From: Bacteroides stercorirosoris
GTDB taxonomy: Bacteria; Bacteroidota; Bacteroidia; Bacteroidales; Bacteroidaceae
NCBI RefSeq assembly: GCF_900142015.1
Contig: NZ_FQZN01000046.1
Span: 1-36,199 of the forward strand
DNA: 36,199 bases
Direction: 5' to 3'
The notes beneath the pieces were generated by a model. It did not search any database. It saw nothing but the letters and a program-made list of their open reading frames with translations, and was not told where the DNA came from. Shown piece after piece: positions 1 through 7,091 of this stretch; the first letter of the stretch is position 1; each line of letters begins with the position of its first letter. Made by a program: the position numbers and the translations under genes.

Positions 1-24
1 GTGGGAGAGTAGGTAGTCGCCGTT
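1..24 (+). rRNA. rrf: 5S ribosomal RNA, 3' end (partial)
   Basis: The window opens inside the 3' end of a 5S rRNA gene. The string GTGGGAGAGTAGG followed by GTCGCCGT matches the conserved helix and 3' closing strand of bacterial 5S rRNA. Only about the last 24 bases are present, so the call rests on this short motif and on the terminator just after it. It implies that an rRNA operon lies upstream, outside the window. The exact 3' base is uncertain by a few nucleotides. Confidence 0.7.
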
Positions 25-33
25 TTTTCAGAG

Positions 34-67
34 AAGCCTCCATATCGAAAGATGTGGGGGCTTTTTG
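34..67 (+). terminator. Terminator of the rRNA operon
   Basis: AAGCCTCCATAT pairs with ATGTGGGGGCTT (with G-U pairs) around a short CGAAAG loop, and a T-run follows. It sits directly after the 5S 3' end, as expected for the intrinsic terminator of an rRNA operon. Confidence 0.7.
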
Positions 68-88
68 TATTTACACCATTTTGAAAAC

Positions 89-94
89 TATACC
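89..94. repeat. Target site duplication, left copy (TATACC)
   Basis: TATACC directly abuts the left end of the insertion sequence and recurs at 1552-1557 directly after its right end. Removing the IS and one copy restores a continuous spacer between the rRNA terminator and the ATPase operon. Confidence 0.75.
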
Positions 95-120
95 GGGCTC
101 AGTTGTAATTCTAGGGGGAT
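95..120. repeat. IS terminal inverted repeat, left
   Basis: Begins GGGCTCAGTT and ends GGGGGAT. It matches the reverse complement of 1526-1551 at 21 of 26 positions, with mismatches only in the middle. It lies beyond the 3' end of the catalytic ORF. Confidence 0.8.
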
Positions 121-151
121 TAACTTAGTTTAATCTCCTTCATTCTCCTTC

Positions 152-1087
152 TCATGCATATACCTTTGCTATTCTGAACAGAAAGAATTTCATATCGACC
201 ACTCCTCTGAATGCCGCTCTGAATGCTTTAATTTTAGCGTTAAAAGCTTCTGCCGCTGCATTGGTACTTCTATTAACAAAGAAGTTCAATATCCTTTCAT
301 AATGATTTTCAATAGATTGTGCTACTGTTGTAAATGTGTCATATCCATATTCTTCTATTTTATTATACCACAATGCTAATTTGGCTTTTGCTACATCTTT
401 ATCCAAGTTTGTAGAGAATATCTTTCCTAATTGTAATGAGTAATAATAGACTTCCTTAATATCTTCAAATTCCCTAAATAGGATATTTGCTCTAATCTGC
501 TGGCTTTTCGTCCACTTATCGGGTGCCTTAAATAATAAATATCTGCTTCTGACTAATAATTGTCTGAGTGTATCTCCATTTTCAAAAGTTTCCGGTTCAT
601 ATTTTGTCCCCTTAGCCCTAGCCTCCTTTATTGCTTTGTTTTCATCCTTGATAACTTGCCAGCGATACGTAATTCTCAGCTCCTGTACCGCCTCATATAC
701 TAGCTTTTGTACATGAAAACGGTCTATCACCTGCATAGCGCGCGGGAAGCAATGTTTAGCTATTTTCTGCATACTACCTGCCATATCCAAAGTTATTTCC
801 TTTACCTTGTTGCGTATTTGTAGTTCGATAGTTTTCAGTACAGCTATAATATCTTCTGCTTTGGTACCTTTAATGATCGCTATGATGGAGCCCTTTCGTC
901 CTCTCTTGTCCTTGTTTGTTAGAATCGTGTAAAGTTCTCCTCTGGTTAATGCTGTTTCATCAATACATAAGTGGTGACCCATGTTCTTGGGGTAAAGGAT
1001 GTAATCCTCGGCATGTTCCTTTTGCTCCCACTGCCCATACTCACTCAAGTGGCCTTTATACTGGCATTGAAGCTGCTTACCGTCCAT
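152..1087 (-). CDS. ISAon1/ISL3-like transposase, catalytic DDE domain
   Basis: Second ORF of the insertion sequence, 311 aa. It has the ISL3-type DDE fold signature: an IDETAL motif (Asp43), LDMAGSM (Asp101) followed by the family-typical DRFHV segment near residues 122-126, and NAAAEAFNAKIK near the C-terminus with the likely catalytic Glu at residue 280. The reading frame is open upstream of this ATG back to about 1142, inside the overlap with the N-terminal ORF, so the protein may really be made as a fusion by frameshifting, with this ATG as an internal or dispensable start. No internal stop or truncation is visible. The role is cut-and-paste transposition of its own element. Confidence 0.85.
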   Translation of the reverse strand: MDGKQLQCQYKGHLSEYGQWEQKEHAEDYILYPKNMGHHLCIDETALTRGELYTILTNKDKRGRKGSIIAIIKGTKAEDIIAVLKTIELQIRNKVKEITLDMAGSMQKIAKHCFPRAMQVIDRFHVQKLVYEAVQELRITYRWQVIKDENKAIKEARAKGTKYEPETFENGDTLRQLLVRSRYLLFKAPDKWTKSQQIRANILFREFEDIKEVYYYSLQLGKIFSTNLDKDVAKAKLALWYNKIEEYGYDTFTTVAQSIENHYERILNFFVNRSTNAAAEAFNAKIKAFRAAFRGVVDMKFFLFRIAKVYA

Positions 1088-1115
1088 ACAGTAGTGTTCT
1101 GCTACGCTTTGACAG

Positions 1116-1499
1116 CTAACTGCATGATTGTCTAAGTAGGTCTTTTAAAAAAGCACCGAACTCAGCAGTTATACGAGTTCCGGTGGCAACCAGATTCCAG
1201 TCACGACTGTAGGTCTGACCTGTAGAAGGTGTTTCCCAGCGTCGGCGCTTGATGCGTAAATAAACAGCTTTACCACGAATGGGAAAGTCTTGAACTTCAA
1301 TCTCGGGAAAGAAACCTTTGGAATGAAGAGATAAATGAGAGTATTCATCTGGAATAACAGGCTTTTCCTCAAGATAAAGGATAAAACAAGTGTCCTGAGT
1401 GACACCATTGACAAGATCAAAGTAATCAAGCAGGCCCGAAGGAAGAAACAAGCTTAAAGCAGAGAAGGAATCAAAGGGAGATCGAGATTTCTTTTTCAT
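1116..1499 (-). CDS. ISAon1-like transposase N-terminal region protein
   Basis: First ORF of the insertion sequence, 127 aa, starting about 27 bp inside the right inverted repeat. It has a basic KKKSRS start and a C-terminal part rich in Arg/Lys and aromatic residues (KRRRWETP, residues about 87-94). It resembles the short N-terminal ORF that precedes the catalytic ORF in Bacteroides ISAon1-family elements and is presumed to bind the ends. It stops at 1116 and overlaps the open frame of the catalytic ORF over about 1116-1142. A T6A4 run (minus strand; 1143-1152) lies just before the stop in this ORF. Joining the two frames needs a +1 (or -2) shift there. Confidence 0.7.
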   Translation of the reverse strand: MKKKSRSPFDSFSALSLFLPSGLLDYFDLVNGVTQDTCFILYLEEKPVIPDEYSHLSLHSKGFFPEIEVQDFPIRGKAVYLRIKRRRWETPSTGQTYSRDWNLVATGTRITAEFGAFLKDLLRQSCS

Positions 1500-1525
1500 G
1501 AAGCAAAAGTAAGCATTTTAACGAT

Positions 1526-1551
1526 ATCCCCCAAGTTTTCAAACTGAGCCC
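1526..1551. repeat. IS terminal inverted repeat, right
   Basis: Reverse complement begins GGGCTCAGTTTGAAAAC and ends GGGGGAT, pairing with 95-120. It lies about 27 bp upstream of the first transposase ORF, so it may also contain that ORF's promoter. Confidence 0.8.
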
Positions 1552-1557
1552 TATACC
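1552..1557. repeat. Target site duplication, right copy (TATACC)
   Basis: Second copy of the 6-bp direct repeat flanking the insertion sequence; see the left copy at 89-94. Confidence 0.75.
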
Positions 1558-1561
1558 GATT

Positions 1562-1583
1562 CTCCTCCTCCCGGGAGGAGGAG
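1562..1583. repeat. 22-bp perfect GC-rich palindrome
   Basis: CTCCTCCTCCC is followed immediately by its exact reverse complement GGGAGGAGGAG. The next bases (1584-1612) hold GGGGGAGG and GGTAGGAG, which could pair with the same CTCCTCC strand, so two alternative hairpins are possible. I recognise it as the style of extragenic palindrome common in Bacteroides genomes but cannot assign a function. Confidence 0.6.
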
Positions 1584-1736
1584 TACCCGAAGGGGGAGGT
1601 GGTAGGAGAGAATCACACCTTTTTGATTTTAAATTTACACTTCTCCCTTCGGTTTCCTATATTCCTCTTTCAGAATCCTATTTTTCCTTTTCAGTAACAG
1701 TTTTCTTTCTGTTTTGTAATTTCATTCCTATATTTA

Positions 1737-1792
1737 CGGAATAAAAATGGTATAAAAAGGCTTTTTTTGAAAACCAGACCATTTTTATTCCG
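1737..1792. repeat. 15-bp inverted repeat upstream of the ATPase operon
   Basis: CGGAATAAAAATGGT (1737-1751) is repeated exactly in inverted form as ACCATTTTTATTCCG (1778-1792), with 26 bp between the arms. The interior contains a second small dyad, AAAAAG-G-CTTTTT, so the whole could form a cruciform or nested hairpin. It ends 32 bp before the predicted -7 element of the ATPase operon. It could be a regulator site or the remnant of an older terminator. Confidence 0.65.
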
Positions 1793-1823
1793 TTCTTTCT
1801 ATTTTTTATCTAAGGGATTTTAG

Positions 1824-1831
1824 TACTTTTG
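1824..1831 (+). promoter_or_regulatory. Predicted -7 element of the V/A-ATPase operon
   Basis: TACTTTTG fits the Bacteroidales -7 consensus TAnnTTTG and lies 65 bp before the likely first ATG. No clear -33 TTTG is seen at the usual distance. The inverted repeat at 1737-1792 lies just upstream. Confidence 0.6.
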
Positions 1832-1896
1832 GGCTCGAATCTAATAAGAAAGGAAAAAATCGCAATTATATAATTATTAAAATAGCTCCTGTGGAT

Positions 1897-2487
1897 ATGG
1901 AAAACAAAATTCAAGAGTTAACTGATAAGATTTACCGTGAAGGGGTCGAAAAAGGTAATGCCGAGGCCCAGAAACTTATCGCTAACGCTCAAGATGAAGC
2001 CAAAAAAATTGTAGAAGATGCTCGTAAAGAAGCTGAAGCAATTGTGGCTGCCTCTCGTAAATCTGCCGATGAACTGGCGGAAAATACCAAGTCGGAATTA
2101 AAATTATTCGCCGGCCAAGCCGTGAATGCGTTGAAATCTGAAATCGCTACTCTTGTGACGGATAAGATTGTGAATGCTGACGTGAAAGCTTTTGCCGCCA
2201 ACAAAGATTATCTGAATGCCTTCATTGTTGCATTGGCTTCTAAGTGGAGCGTGAACGAACCTATCGTGATCTCTACCGCTGATGCAGAAGGTCTGAAGAA
2301 GTACTTCGCCACACAGGCAAAGACATTGCTGGATAAAGGTGTGAAAATAGAGCAAGTGAATGGTAACAAGACGTTGTTCACTGTTTCGCCTGCCGACGGT
2401 TCCTATAAGGTTAACTTCGGTGAGGAAGAGTTCATGAATTACTTTAAAGAGTTCCTGCGTCCGCAATTGGTGGAAATGCTGTTCTAA
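1897..2487 (+). CDS. atpE: V/A-type ATP synthase subunit E
   Basis: Peripheral-stalk subunit of the V/A-type ATPase, 196 aa from the ATG at 1897. The first ~75 residues are an Ala/Glu/Lys-rich helix with heptad character (repeated AQ, EA and AR units), as in the stalk helix of subunit E. The C-terminal part has the globular fold that contacts the A3B3 head. A GTG at 1891 would add two residues, but the ATG starting MENKIQEL is preferred. It is the first gene of a seven-gene operon and is followed 11 bp later by the DUF2764 gene. No separate subunit G/H gene is present, so this protein may form the stalk with a partner encoded elsewhere, or alone. Confidence 0.88.
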   Translation: MENKIQELTDKIYREGVEKGNAEAQKLIANAQDEAKKIVEDARKEAEAIVAASRKSADELAENTKSELKLFAGQAVNALKSEIATLVTDKIVNADVKAFAANKDYLNAFIVALASKWSVNEPIVISTADAEGLKKYFATQAKTLLDKGVKIEQVNGNKTLFTVSPADGSYKVNFGEEEFMNYFKEFLRPQLVEMLF

Positions 2488-2498
2488 CCCCATAGGAT

Positions 2499-3341
2499 AT
2501 GAGTAAATACTATTACTACTTGGTAGCCGGTTTGCCCGAACTCACTTTGGAGGACAGCAAGCTAAGCTATACGGTAGCTGACTTTAAAACGGAACTGTAT
2601 CCGGATTTGTCTGACGAGGATAAAAAGCTGATCGATTTGTTTTATCTGAAGTTTGACAATGCGAATGTTCTGAAATTACTGAAGGACAAGGATGCCGCCA
2701 TTGATCCGCGTGGAATTTATTCTGCGGAAGAATTGACGGAGTTCATCTCGTTGCTGAAAGATGGCGATGAGGTGGCTGATGCCATGTTCCCTTCTTATCT
2801 CTCCACCTTCATTTCCGAATATTTCAATACTCCTGCCGAAGATGAGTTTTTGCATGAAGACCGTCTGGCTGCGCTTTATTACGACTATGCAATGAAGTGC
2901 AGAAATAAGTTTGTGTCCTCCTGGTTTGAGTTCAATCTGACGATGAACAACATACTGGTGGCACTGACCGCACGGAAATTTAAGATGGACATTGCTCCAC
3001 TGATAGTGGGTGATACGGAAGTGTGCGAGGCTTTGCGCACATCCGGTGCCCGTGATTTCGGATTGACGGGGGAAGTGGATTTCCTGGATCAGTTAGTGAA
3101 AATCAGCGAAACCGAGGAATTGGTGGAACGGGAAAAGAAAATAGACCAGCTGCGTTGGAACTGGATGGAGGAAGCTACTTTCTTCAACTATTTCACGATA
3201 GAGCGTCTGTTCGTCTTCCTGTTGCAATTGGAGATGATAGAACGGTGGATTTCTTTGGATAAGGAAAAGGGTAATCAATTGTTCCGTAGCATCATAGCAA
3301 CGCTGAAGAACGAAGTGCAGATACCCGCAGAATTCAGATAA
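2499..3341 (+). CDS. DUF2764 family protein, probable subunit C-like ATPase component
   Basis: Soluble, mostly helical 280-aa protein starting MSKYYYYLVAGLPEL, the typical start of DUF2764 proteins in Bacteroidetes and spirochaete V-ATPase operons. It sits between subunits E and A, 11 bp after E and 18 bp before A, where other A/V-type operons carry subunit C (the funnel linking the central shaft to the K ring). That position and the lack of any other C-like gene suggest it replaces subunit C; this is inference from context. There is no signal peptide or membrane segment. Its C-terminal half is acidic and Trp/Phe-rich (residues about 210-250). Confidence 0.8.
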   Translation: MSKYYYYLVAGLPELTLEDSKLSYTVADFKTELYPDLSDEDKKLIDLFYLKFDNANVLKLLKDKDAAIDPRGIYSAEELTEFISLLKDGDEVADAMFPSYLSTFISEYFNTPAEDEFLHEDRLAALYYDYAMKCRNKFVSSWFEFNLTMNNILVALTARKFKMDIAPLIVGDTEVCEALRTSGARDFGLTGEVDFLDQLVKISETEELVEREKKIDQLRWNWMEEATFFNYFTIERLFVFLLQLEMIERWISLDKEKGNQLFRSIIATLKNEVQIPAEFR

Positions 3342-3359
3342 AATAAATAACATAATTAT

Positions 3360-5114
3360 ATGGCAACAAAAGGAACTGTTAGTGGCGTTATCGCCAACAT
3401 GGTAACCCTCGTCGTTGACGGCCCGGTGGCACAGAACGAGATTTGCTACATCTCGACCGGCGGTGACCGGCTGATGGCGGAGGTGATTAAGGTGGTAGGT
3501 ACCCATGTGTACGTGCAGGTGTTTGAAAGCACCCGCGGACTGAAGGTGGGAGCCGAAGCCGAATTTACCGGACACATGCTTGAGGTGACATTAGGCCCGG
3601 GTATGCTTTCGAAGAACTATGACGGTCTGCAAAACGACCTCGACAAGATGGATGGTGTATTCCTGAAACGCGGTCAATATACGTATCCGCTGGATAAGGG
3701 AAGCAAGTGGCACTTTGTACCATTAGTAAAGGTGGGTGACAAGGTGGAAGCCGCTGCCTGGCTGGGACAGGTGGACGAGAACTTCCAACCACTGAAAATC
3801 ATGGTACCTTTCGACCAGAAAGGCGTGTGTACCGTGAAATCCATCGTAGATGAAGGTGAGTATAGCATCGAAGATATCGTTGCCGTGCTGACCGACGAAG
3901 AAGGCAACGACGTTCATGTGAACATGATACAGAAATGGCCGGTGAAACGCGCCATGACGAATTATAAAGAAAAACCGCGCCCTTTCAAACTGTTGGAAAC
4001 GGGTGTGCGTGTGATTGATACCATTAATCCTATTGTAGAAGGTGGTACGGGATTTATCCCCGGCCCGTTCGGTACGGGTAAGACGGTACTCCAGCATGCC
4101 ATTTCAAAACAAGCGGAAGCGGATATCGTAATCATCGCCGCTTGTGGTGAGCGTGCCAATGAGGTTGTGGAAATCTTTACGGAATTCCCCGAACTGGTTG
4201 ACCCGCATACAGGCCGTAAGCTGATGGAGCGTACAATCATCATTGCGAACACTTCGAACATGCCTGTGGCCGCCCGTGAAGCGTCTGTGTACACAGCCAT
4301 GACGATTGCGGAATACTATCGCAGCATGGGACTGAAAGTATTGCTGATGGCCGACTCCACTTCCCGTTGGGCACAGGCATTGCGCGAGATGTCCAACCGT
4401 ATGGAAGAGTTGCCCGGACCTGACGCATTCCCGATGGACTTGTCGTCCATCATCTCCAACTTCTACGGACGTGCCGGATATGTGGTGCTGGGTAACGGTG
4501 AAACTGGTTCTATTACTTTCATCGGTACGGTATCTCCTGCCGGTGGTAACTTGAAAGAGCCGGTAACGGAGAACACAAAGAAGGTGGCCCGTTGCTTCTA
4601 CGCCCTCGAACAGGATCGTGCTGACAAGAAGCGCTATCCTGCCGTGAATCCGATTGATTCTTACTCTAAATATATCGAATATCCTGAGTTTGAGGAATAT
4701 ATCAAGAAACATATCAACGGTGAGTGGATTGGCAAGGTGAACGAAATCAAGAACCGCTTGCAGCGTGGTAAGGAAATTGCCGAACAGATCAACATCCTCG
4801 GTGACGACGGTGTGCCCGTGGAATATCATGTGACTTTCTGGAAATCAGAGTTGATCGACTTCGTAATCCTGCAACAGGATGCGTTTGACGAAATTGACGC
4901 TGTGACTCCGATGGAACGTCAGGAAGATATCCTGAACATGATAATCGACATTTGTCATACGGAATTTGAATTCGACAACTTCAATGAGGTAATGGATTAC
5001 TTCAAGAAGATGATTAACGTCTGCAAGCAGATGAACTACTCGAAGTTCAAGTCCGAGGAGTACGAAGGATTCCGTAAACAGTTGCAGGAATTGATTGAAG
5101 AACGTAAAGCATAA
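3360..5114 (+). CDS. atpA: V/A-type ATP synthase catalytic subunit A
   Basis: Catalytic nucleotide-binding subunit of the A3B3 head, 584 aa, normal length for the family. An N-terminal beta barrel is followed by the bulge region specific to A subunits. The Walker A motif GPFGTGKT lies at residues 235-242 (Lys241), with CGERANEV shortly after. The string LLMADSTSRWAQALRE (Walker B region and arginine-rich loop) comes next, and a helical C-terminal domain completes the protein. The family more often has GPFGSGKT; Thr for Ser here is conservative. ATG start at 3360; the next gene begins 10 bp after the stop. Confidence 0.96.
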   Translation: MATKGTVSGVIANMVTLVVDGPVAQNEICYISTGGDRLMAEVIKVVGTHVYVQVFESTRGLKVGAEAEFTGHMLEVTLGPGMLSKNYDGLQNDLDKMDGVFLKRGQYTYPLDKGSKWHFVPLVKVGDKVEAAAWLGQVDENFQPLKIMVPFDQKGVCTVKSIVDEGEYSIEDIVAVLTDEEGNDVHVNMIQKWPVKRAMTNYKEKPRPFKLLETGVRVIDTINPIVEGGTGFIPGPFGTGKTVLQHAISKQAEADIVIIAACGERANEVVEIFTEFPELVDPHTGRKLMERTIIIANTSNMPVAAREASVYTAMTIAEYYRSMGLKVLLMADSTSRWAQALREMSNRMEELPGPDAFPMDLSSIISNFYGRAGYVVLGNGETGSITFIGTVSPAGGNLKEPVTENTKKVARCFYALEQDRADKKRYPAVNPIDSYSKYIEYPEFEEYIKKHINGEWIGKVNEIKNRLQRGKEIAEQINILGDDGVPVEYHVTFWKSELIDFVILQQDAFDEIDAVTPMERQEDILNMIIDICHTEFEFDNFNEVMDYFKKMINVCKQMNYSKFKSEEYEGFRKQLQELIEERKA

Positions 5115-5124
5115 TAAGAATAAG

Positions 5125-6453
5125 ATGGCAACAAAAGCATTTCAAAAGATATATACCAAGGTCACTCAGATTACGAAAGCCACCTGCTCGCTGAAAGCAA
5201 CAGGGGTAGGGTATGACGAGCTGGCAACCGTAAACGGCAAACTCGCCCAGGTGGTGAAGATTGCCGGTGACGATGTGACTTTGCAGGTATTCGAGGGTAC
5301 GGAAGGTATCCCCACCAACGCAGAGATAGTATTCCTGGGCAAGTCGCCTACGCTGAAAGTGAGCGAACAGCTTGCCGGACGTTTCTTCAACGCTTTCGGT
5401 GATCCGATTGACGGAGGTCCGTCCATCGAAGGTCAGGAAGTGGAAATCGGTGGCCCGTCAGTGAACCCGGTGCGTCGTAAGCAACCGTCGGAACTGATTG
5501 CAACCGGTATCGCAGGTATTGACTTGAACAATACGCTGGTATCCGGACAGAAGATTCCGTTCTTCGCCGACCCCGACCAGCCTTTCAACCAGGTAATGGC
5601 GAACGTAGCACTCCGTGCCGAGACGGACAAGATTATTCTGGGTGGTATGGGTATGACGAATGATGACTACCTGTATTTCAAGAATGTATTCTCCAATGCC
5701 GGTGCGCTCGACCGTATCGTCAGTTTCATGAATACGACTGAGAATCCGCCTGTAGAACGTCTGTTGATTCCGGACATGGCATTGACGGCAGCGGAATATT
5801 TCGCAGTGAACAATAATGAGAAAGTCCTGGTGTTGCTGACCGATATGACTTCTTACGCCGATGCGTTGGCTATCGTATCCAACCGTATGGATCAGATTCC
5901 TTCGAAAGACTCTATGCCCGGTTCTCTTTATTCGGATTTGGCAAAGATTTACGAGAAGGCTGTGCAGTTCCCGAGCGGTGGTTCCATCACGATTATTGCC
6001 GTGACCACTCTGTCCGGTGGCGACATCACGCATGCCGTGCCTGATAATACAGGTTATATCACAGAAGGCCAGTTGTTCTTGCGCCGTGATACGGATATCG
6101 GTAAGGTTATCGTTGACCCGTTCCGTTCGCTGTCCCGTTTGAAGCAGCTCGTTACGGGTAAGAAGACGCGTAAGGACCATCCGCAGGTGATGAATGCCGC
6201 CGTGCGTCTGTACGCCGATGCCGCCAATGCGAAGACCAAGTTGGAGAATGGTTTCGACCTGACGAACTATGACGAACGTACCCTTGCCTTTGCCAAGGAT
6301 TACTCCAACCAGTTGCTGGCCATTGACGTCAATCTCGATACGACTGAGATGCTCGACGTGGCATGGAGTCTGTTCGGAAAGTATTTCCGTCCGGAAGAAG
6401 TGAATATCAAGAAAGAATTAGTTGATGAATTCTGGCCGAAAGCCGACAACTAA
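5125..6453 (+). CDS. atpB: V/A-type ATP synthase subunit B
   Basis: Non-catalytic nucleotide-binding subunit of the head, 442 aa. It starts MATKAFQKIYTKV at the ATG at 5125; a longer reading from a TTG at 5095 would overlap subunit A and is rejected. It shows the B-subunit signatures GRFFNAFGDPIDGGP (about residues 86-100) and NPVRRKQPSELI, and lacks a classical P-loop, as expected. The segment LLTDMTSYADALAIVSNRM matches the conserved region contacting the A subunit. It is followed 32 bp later by subunit D. Confidence 0.96.
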   Translation: MATKAFQKIYTKVTQITKATCSLKATGVGYDELATVNGKLAQVVKIAGDDVTLQVFEGTEGIPTNAEIVFLGKSPTLKVSEQLAGRFFNAFGDPIDGGPSIEGQEVEIGGPSVNPVRRKQPSELIATGIAGIDLNNTLVSGQKIPFFADPDQPFNQVMANVALRAETDKIILGGMGMTNDDYLYFKNVFSNAGALDRIVSFMNTTENPPVERLLIPDMALTAAEYFAVNNNEKVLVLLTDMTSYADALAIVSNRMDQIPSKDSMPGSLYSDLAKIYEKAVQFPSGGSITIIAVTTLSGGDITHAVPDNTGYITEGQLFLRRDTDIGKVIVDPFRSLSRLKQLVTGKKTRKDHPQVMNAAVRLYADAANAKTKLENGFDLTNYDERTLAFAKDYSNQLLAIDVNLDTTEMLDVAWSLFGKYFRPEEVNIKKELVDEFWPKADN

Positions 6454-6485
6454 TCATCAATCACTAACAACTAATCACTAAAAAA

Positions 6486-7091
6486 GTGGCTATAAAGTTT
6501 CAATATAATAAAACCTCTCTCCAGCAGTTGGAAAAGCAACTGAAGGTGCGGGTGCGTACACTCCCTATCATCAAGAATAAGGAGAGCGCGCTGCGCATGG
6601 AAGTGAAGCGCTGCAAGTCGGAAGCTGCCATGCTGGACGAGAAGTTGGAACGGGAAATCCAGGCCTACGAAGCGATGTTCGCCCTTTGGAATGAGTTTGA
6701 TCCCTCATTGATAAAGGTCAGCGATGTCCATCTCGGTGTGAAGAAGATTGCCGGTGTACGGGTCCCGTTGCTCGAAAGCGTAGATTTCGAGATACGTCCC
6801 TACAGCCTGTTCAATGCCCCCAAATGGTATGCCGACGGGGTGCATTTGCTCAAGACGCTGGCACATACGGCCATCGAACGGGAGTTTATCGTCGCCAAAC
6901 TGGGCTTACTGGAACATGCACGCAAGAAGACTACCCAAAAGGTAAACCTTTTTGAGAAAGTGCAGATTCCGGGCTATCAGGATGCTCTGCGAAAAATCAA
7001 GCGCTTCATGGAAGACGAAGAGAACCTCTCCAAGTCATCGCAGAAAATCATGAAATCCCATCAAGAGAGTAGGAAGGAGGCAGAGGCATGA
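6486..7091 (+). CDS. atpD: V/A-type ATP synthase subunit D
   Basis: Central rotor shaft of the ATPase, 201 aa. It starts with GTG at 6486 (MAIKFQYNKTSLQQL). Long N- and C-terminal helices with coiled-coil character form the shaft (about residues 5-70 and 125-195), with a short globular part between them. Its stop overlaps the start of subunit I in an ATGA arrangement, indicating translational coupling. Subunit F, which normally binds D, has no recognisable gene in this operon. Confidence 0.92.
   Translation: MAIKFQYNKTSLQQLEKQLKVRVRTLPIIKNKESALRMEVKRCKSEAAMLDEKLEREIQAYEAMFALWNEFDPSLIKVSDVHLGVKKIAGVRVPLLESVDFEIRPYSLFNAPKWYADGVHLLKTLAHTAIEREFIVAKLGLLEHARKKTTQKVNLFEKVQIPGYQDALRKIKRFMEDEENLSKSSQKIMKSHQESRKEAEA

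Larger units (their letters stand above)
95..1551 (-). mobile_element. Complete ISAon1/ISL3-like insertion sequence
   Basis: A 1457-bp element is bounded by imperfect 26-bp inverted repeats (95-120 and 1526-1551; 21 of 26 positions agree; both outer ends read GGGCTCAGTT going inward). The 6-bp direct repeat TATACC flanks it at 89-94 and 1552-1557. It encodes two consecutive minus-strand ORFs, an N-terminal transposase piece and a DDE catalytic piece, the layout I know from Bacteroides ISAon1-family elements. Both ends, both ORFs and the target duplication are present, so it is probably intact and fairly recent. ISL3 relatives often give 8-bp duplications, so the 6 bp seen here is worth noting. 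The family name comes from recognising the proteins, not from a database search. Confidence 0.85.

Noticed and set aside
4104..4829. 241-aa minus-strand ORF opposite ATPase subunit A
   Set aside because: It is antisense to the P-loop region of a highly conserved gene; codon constraints of the plus strand explain it.
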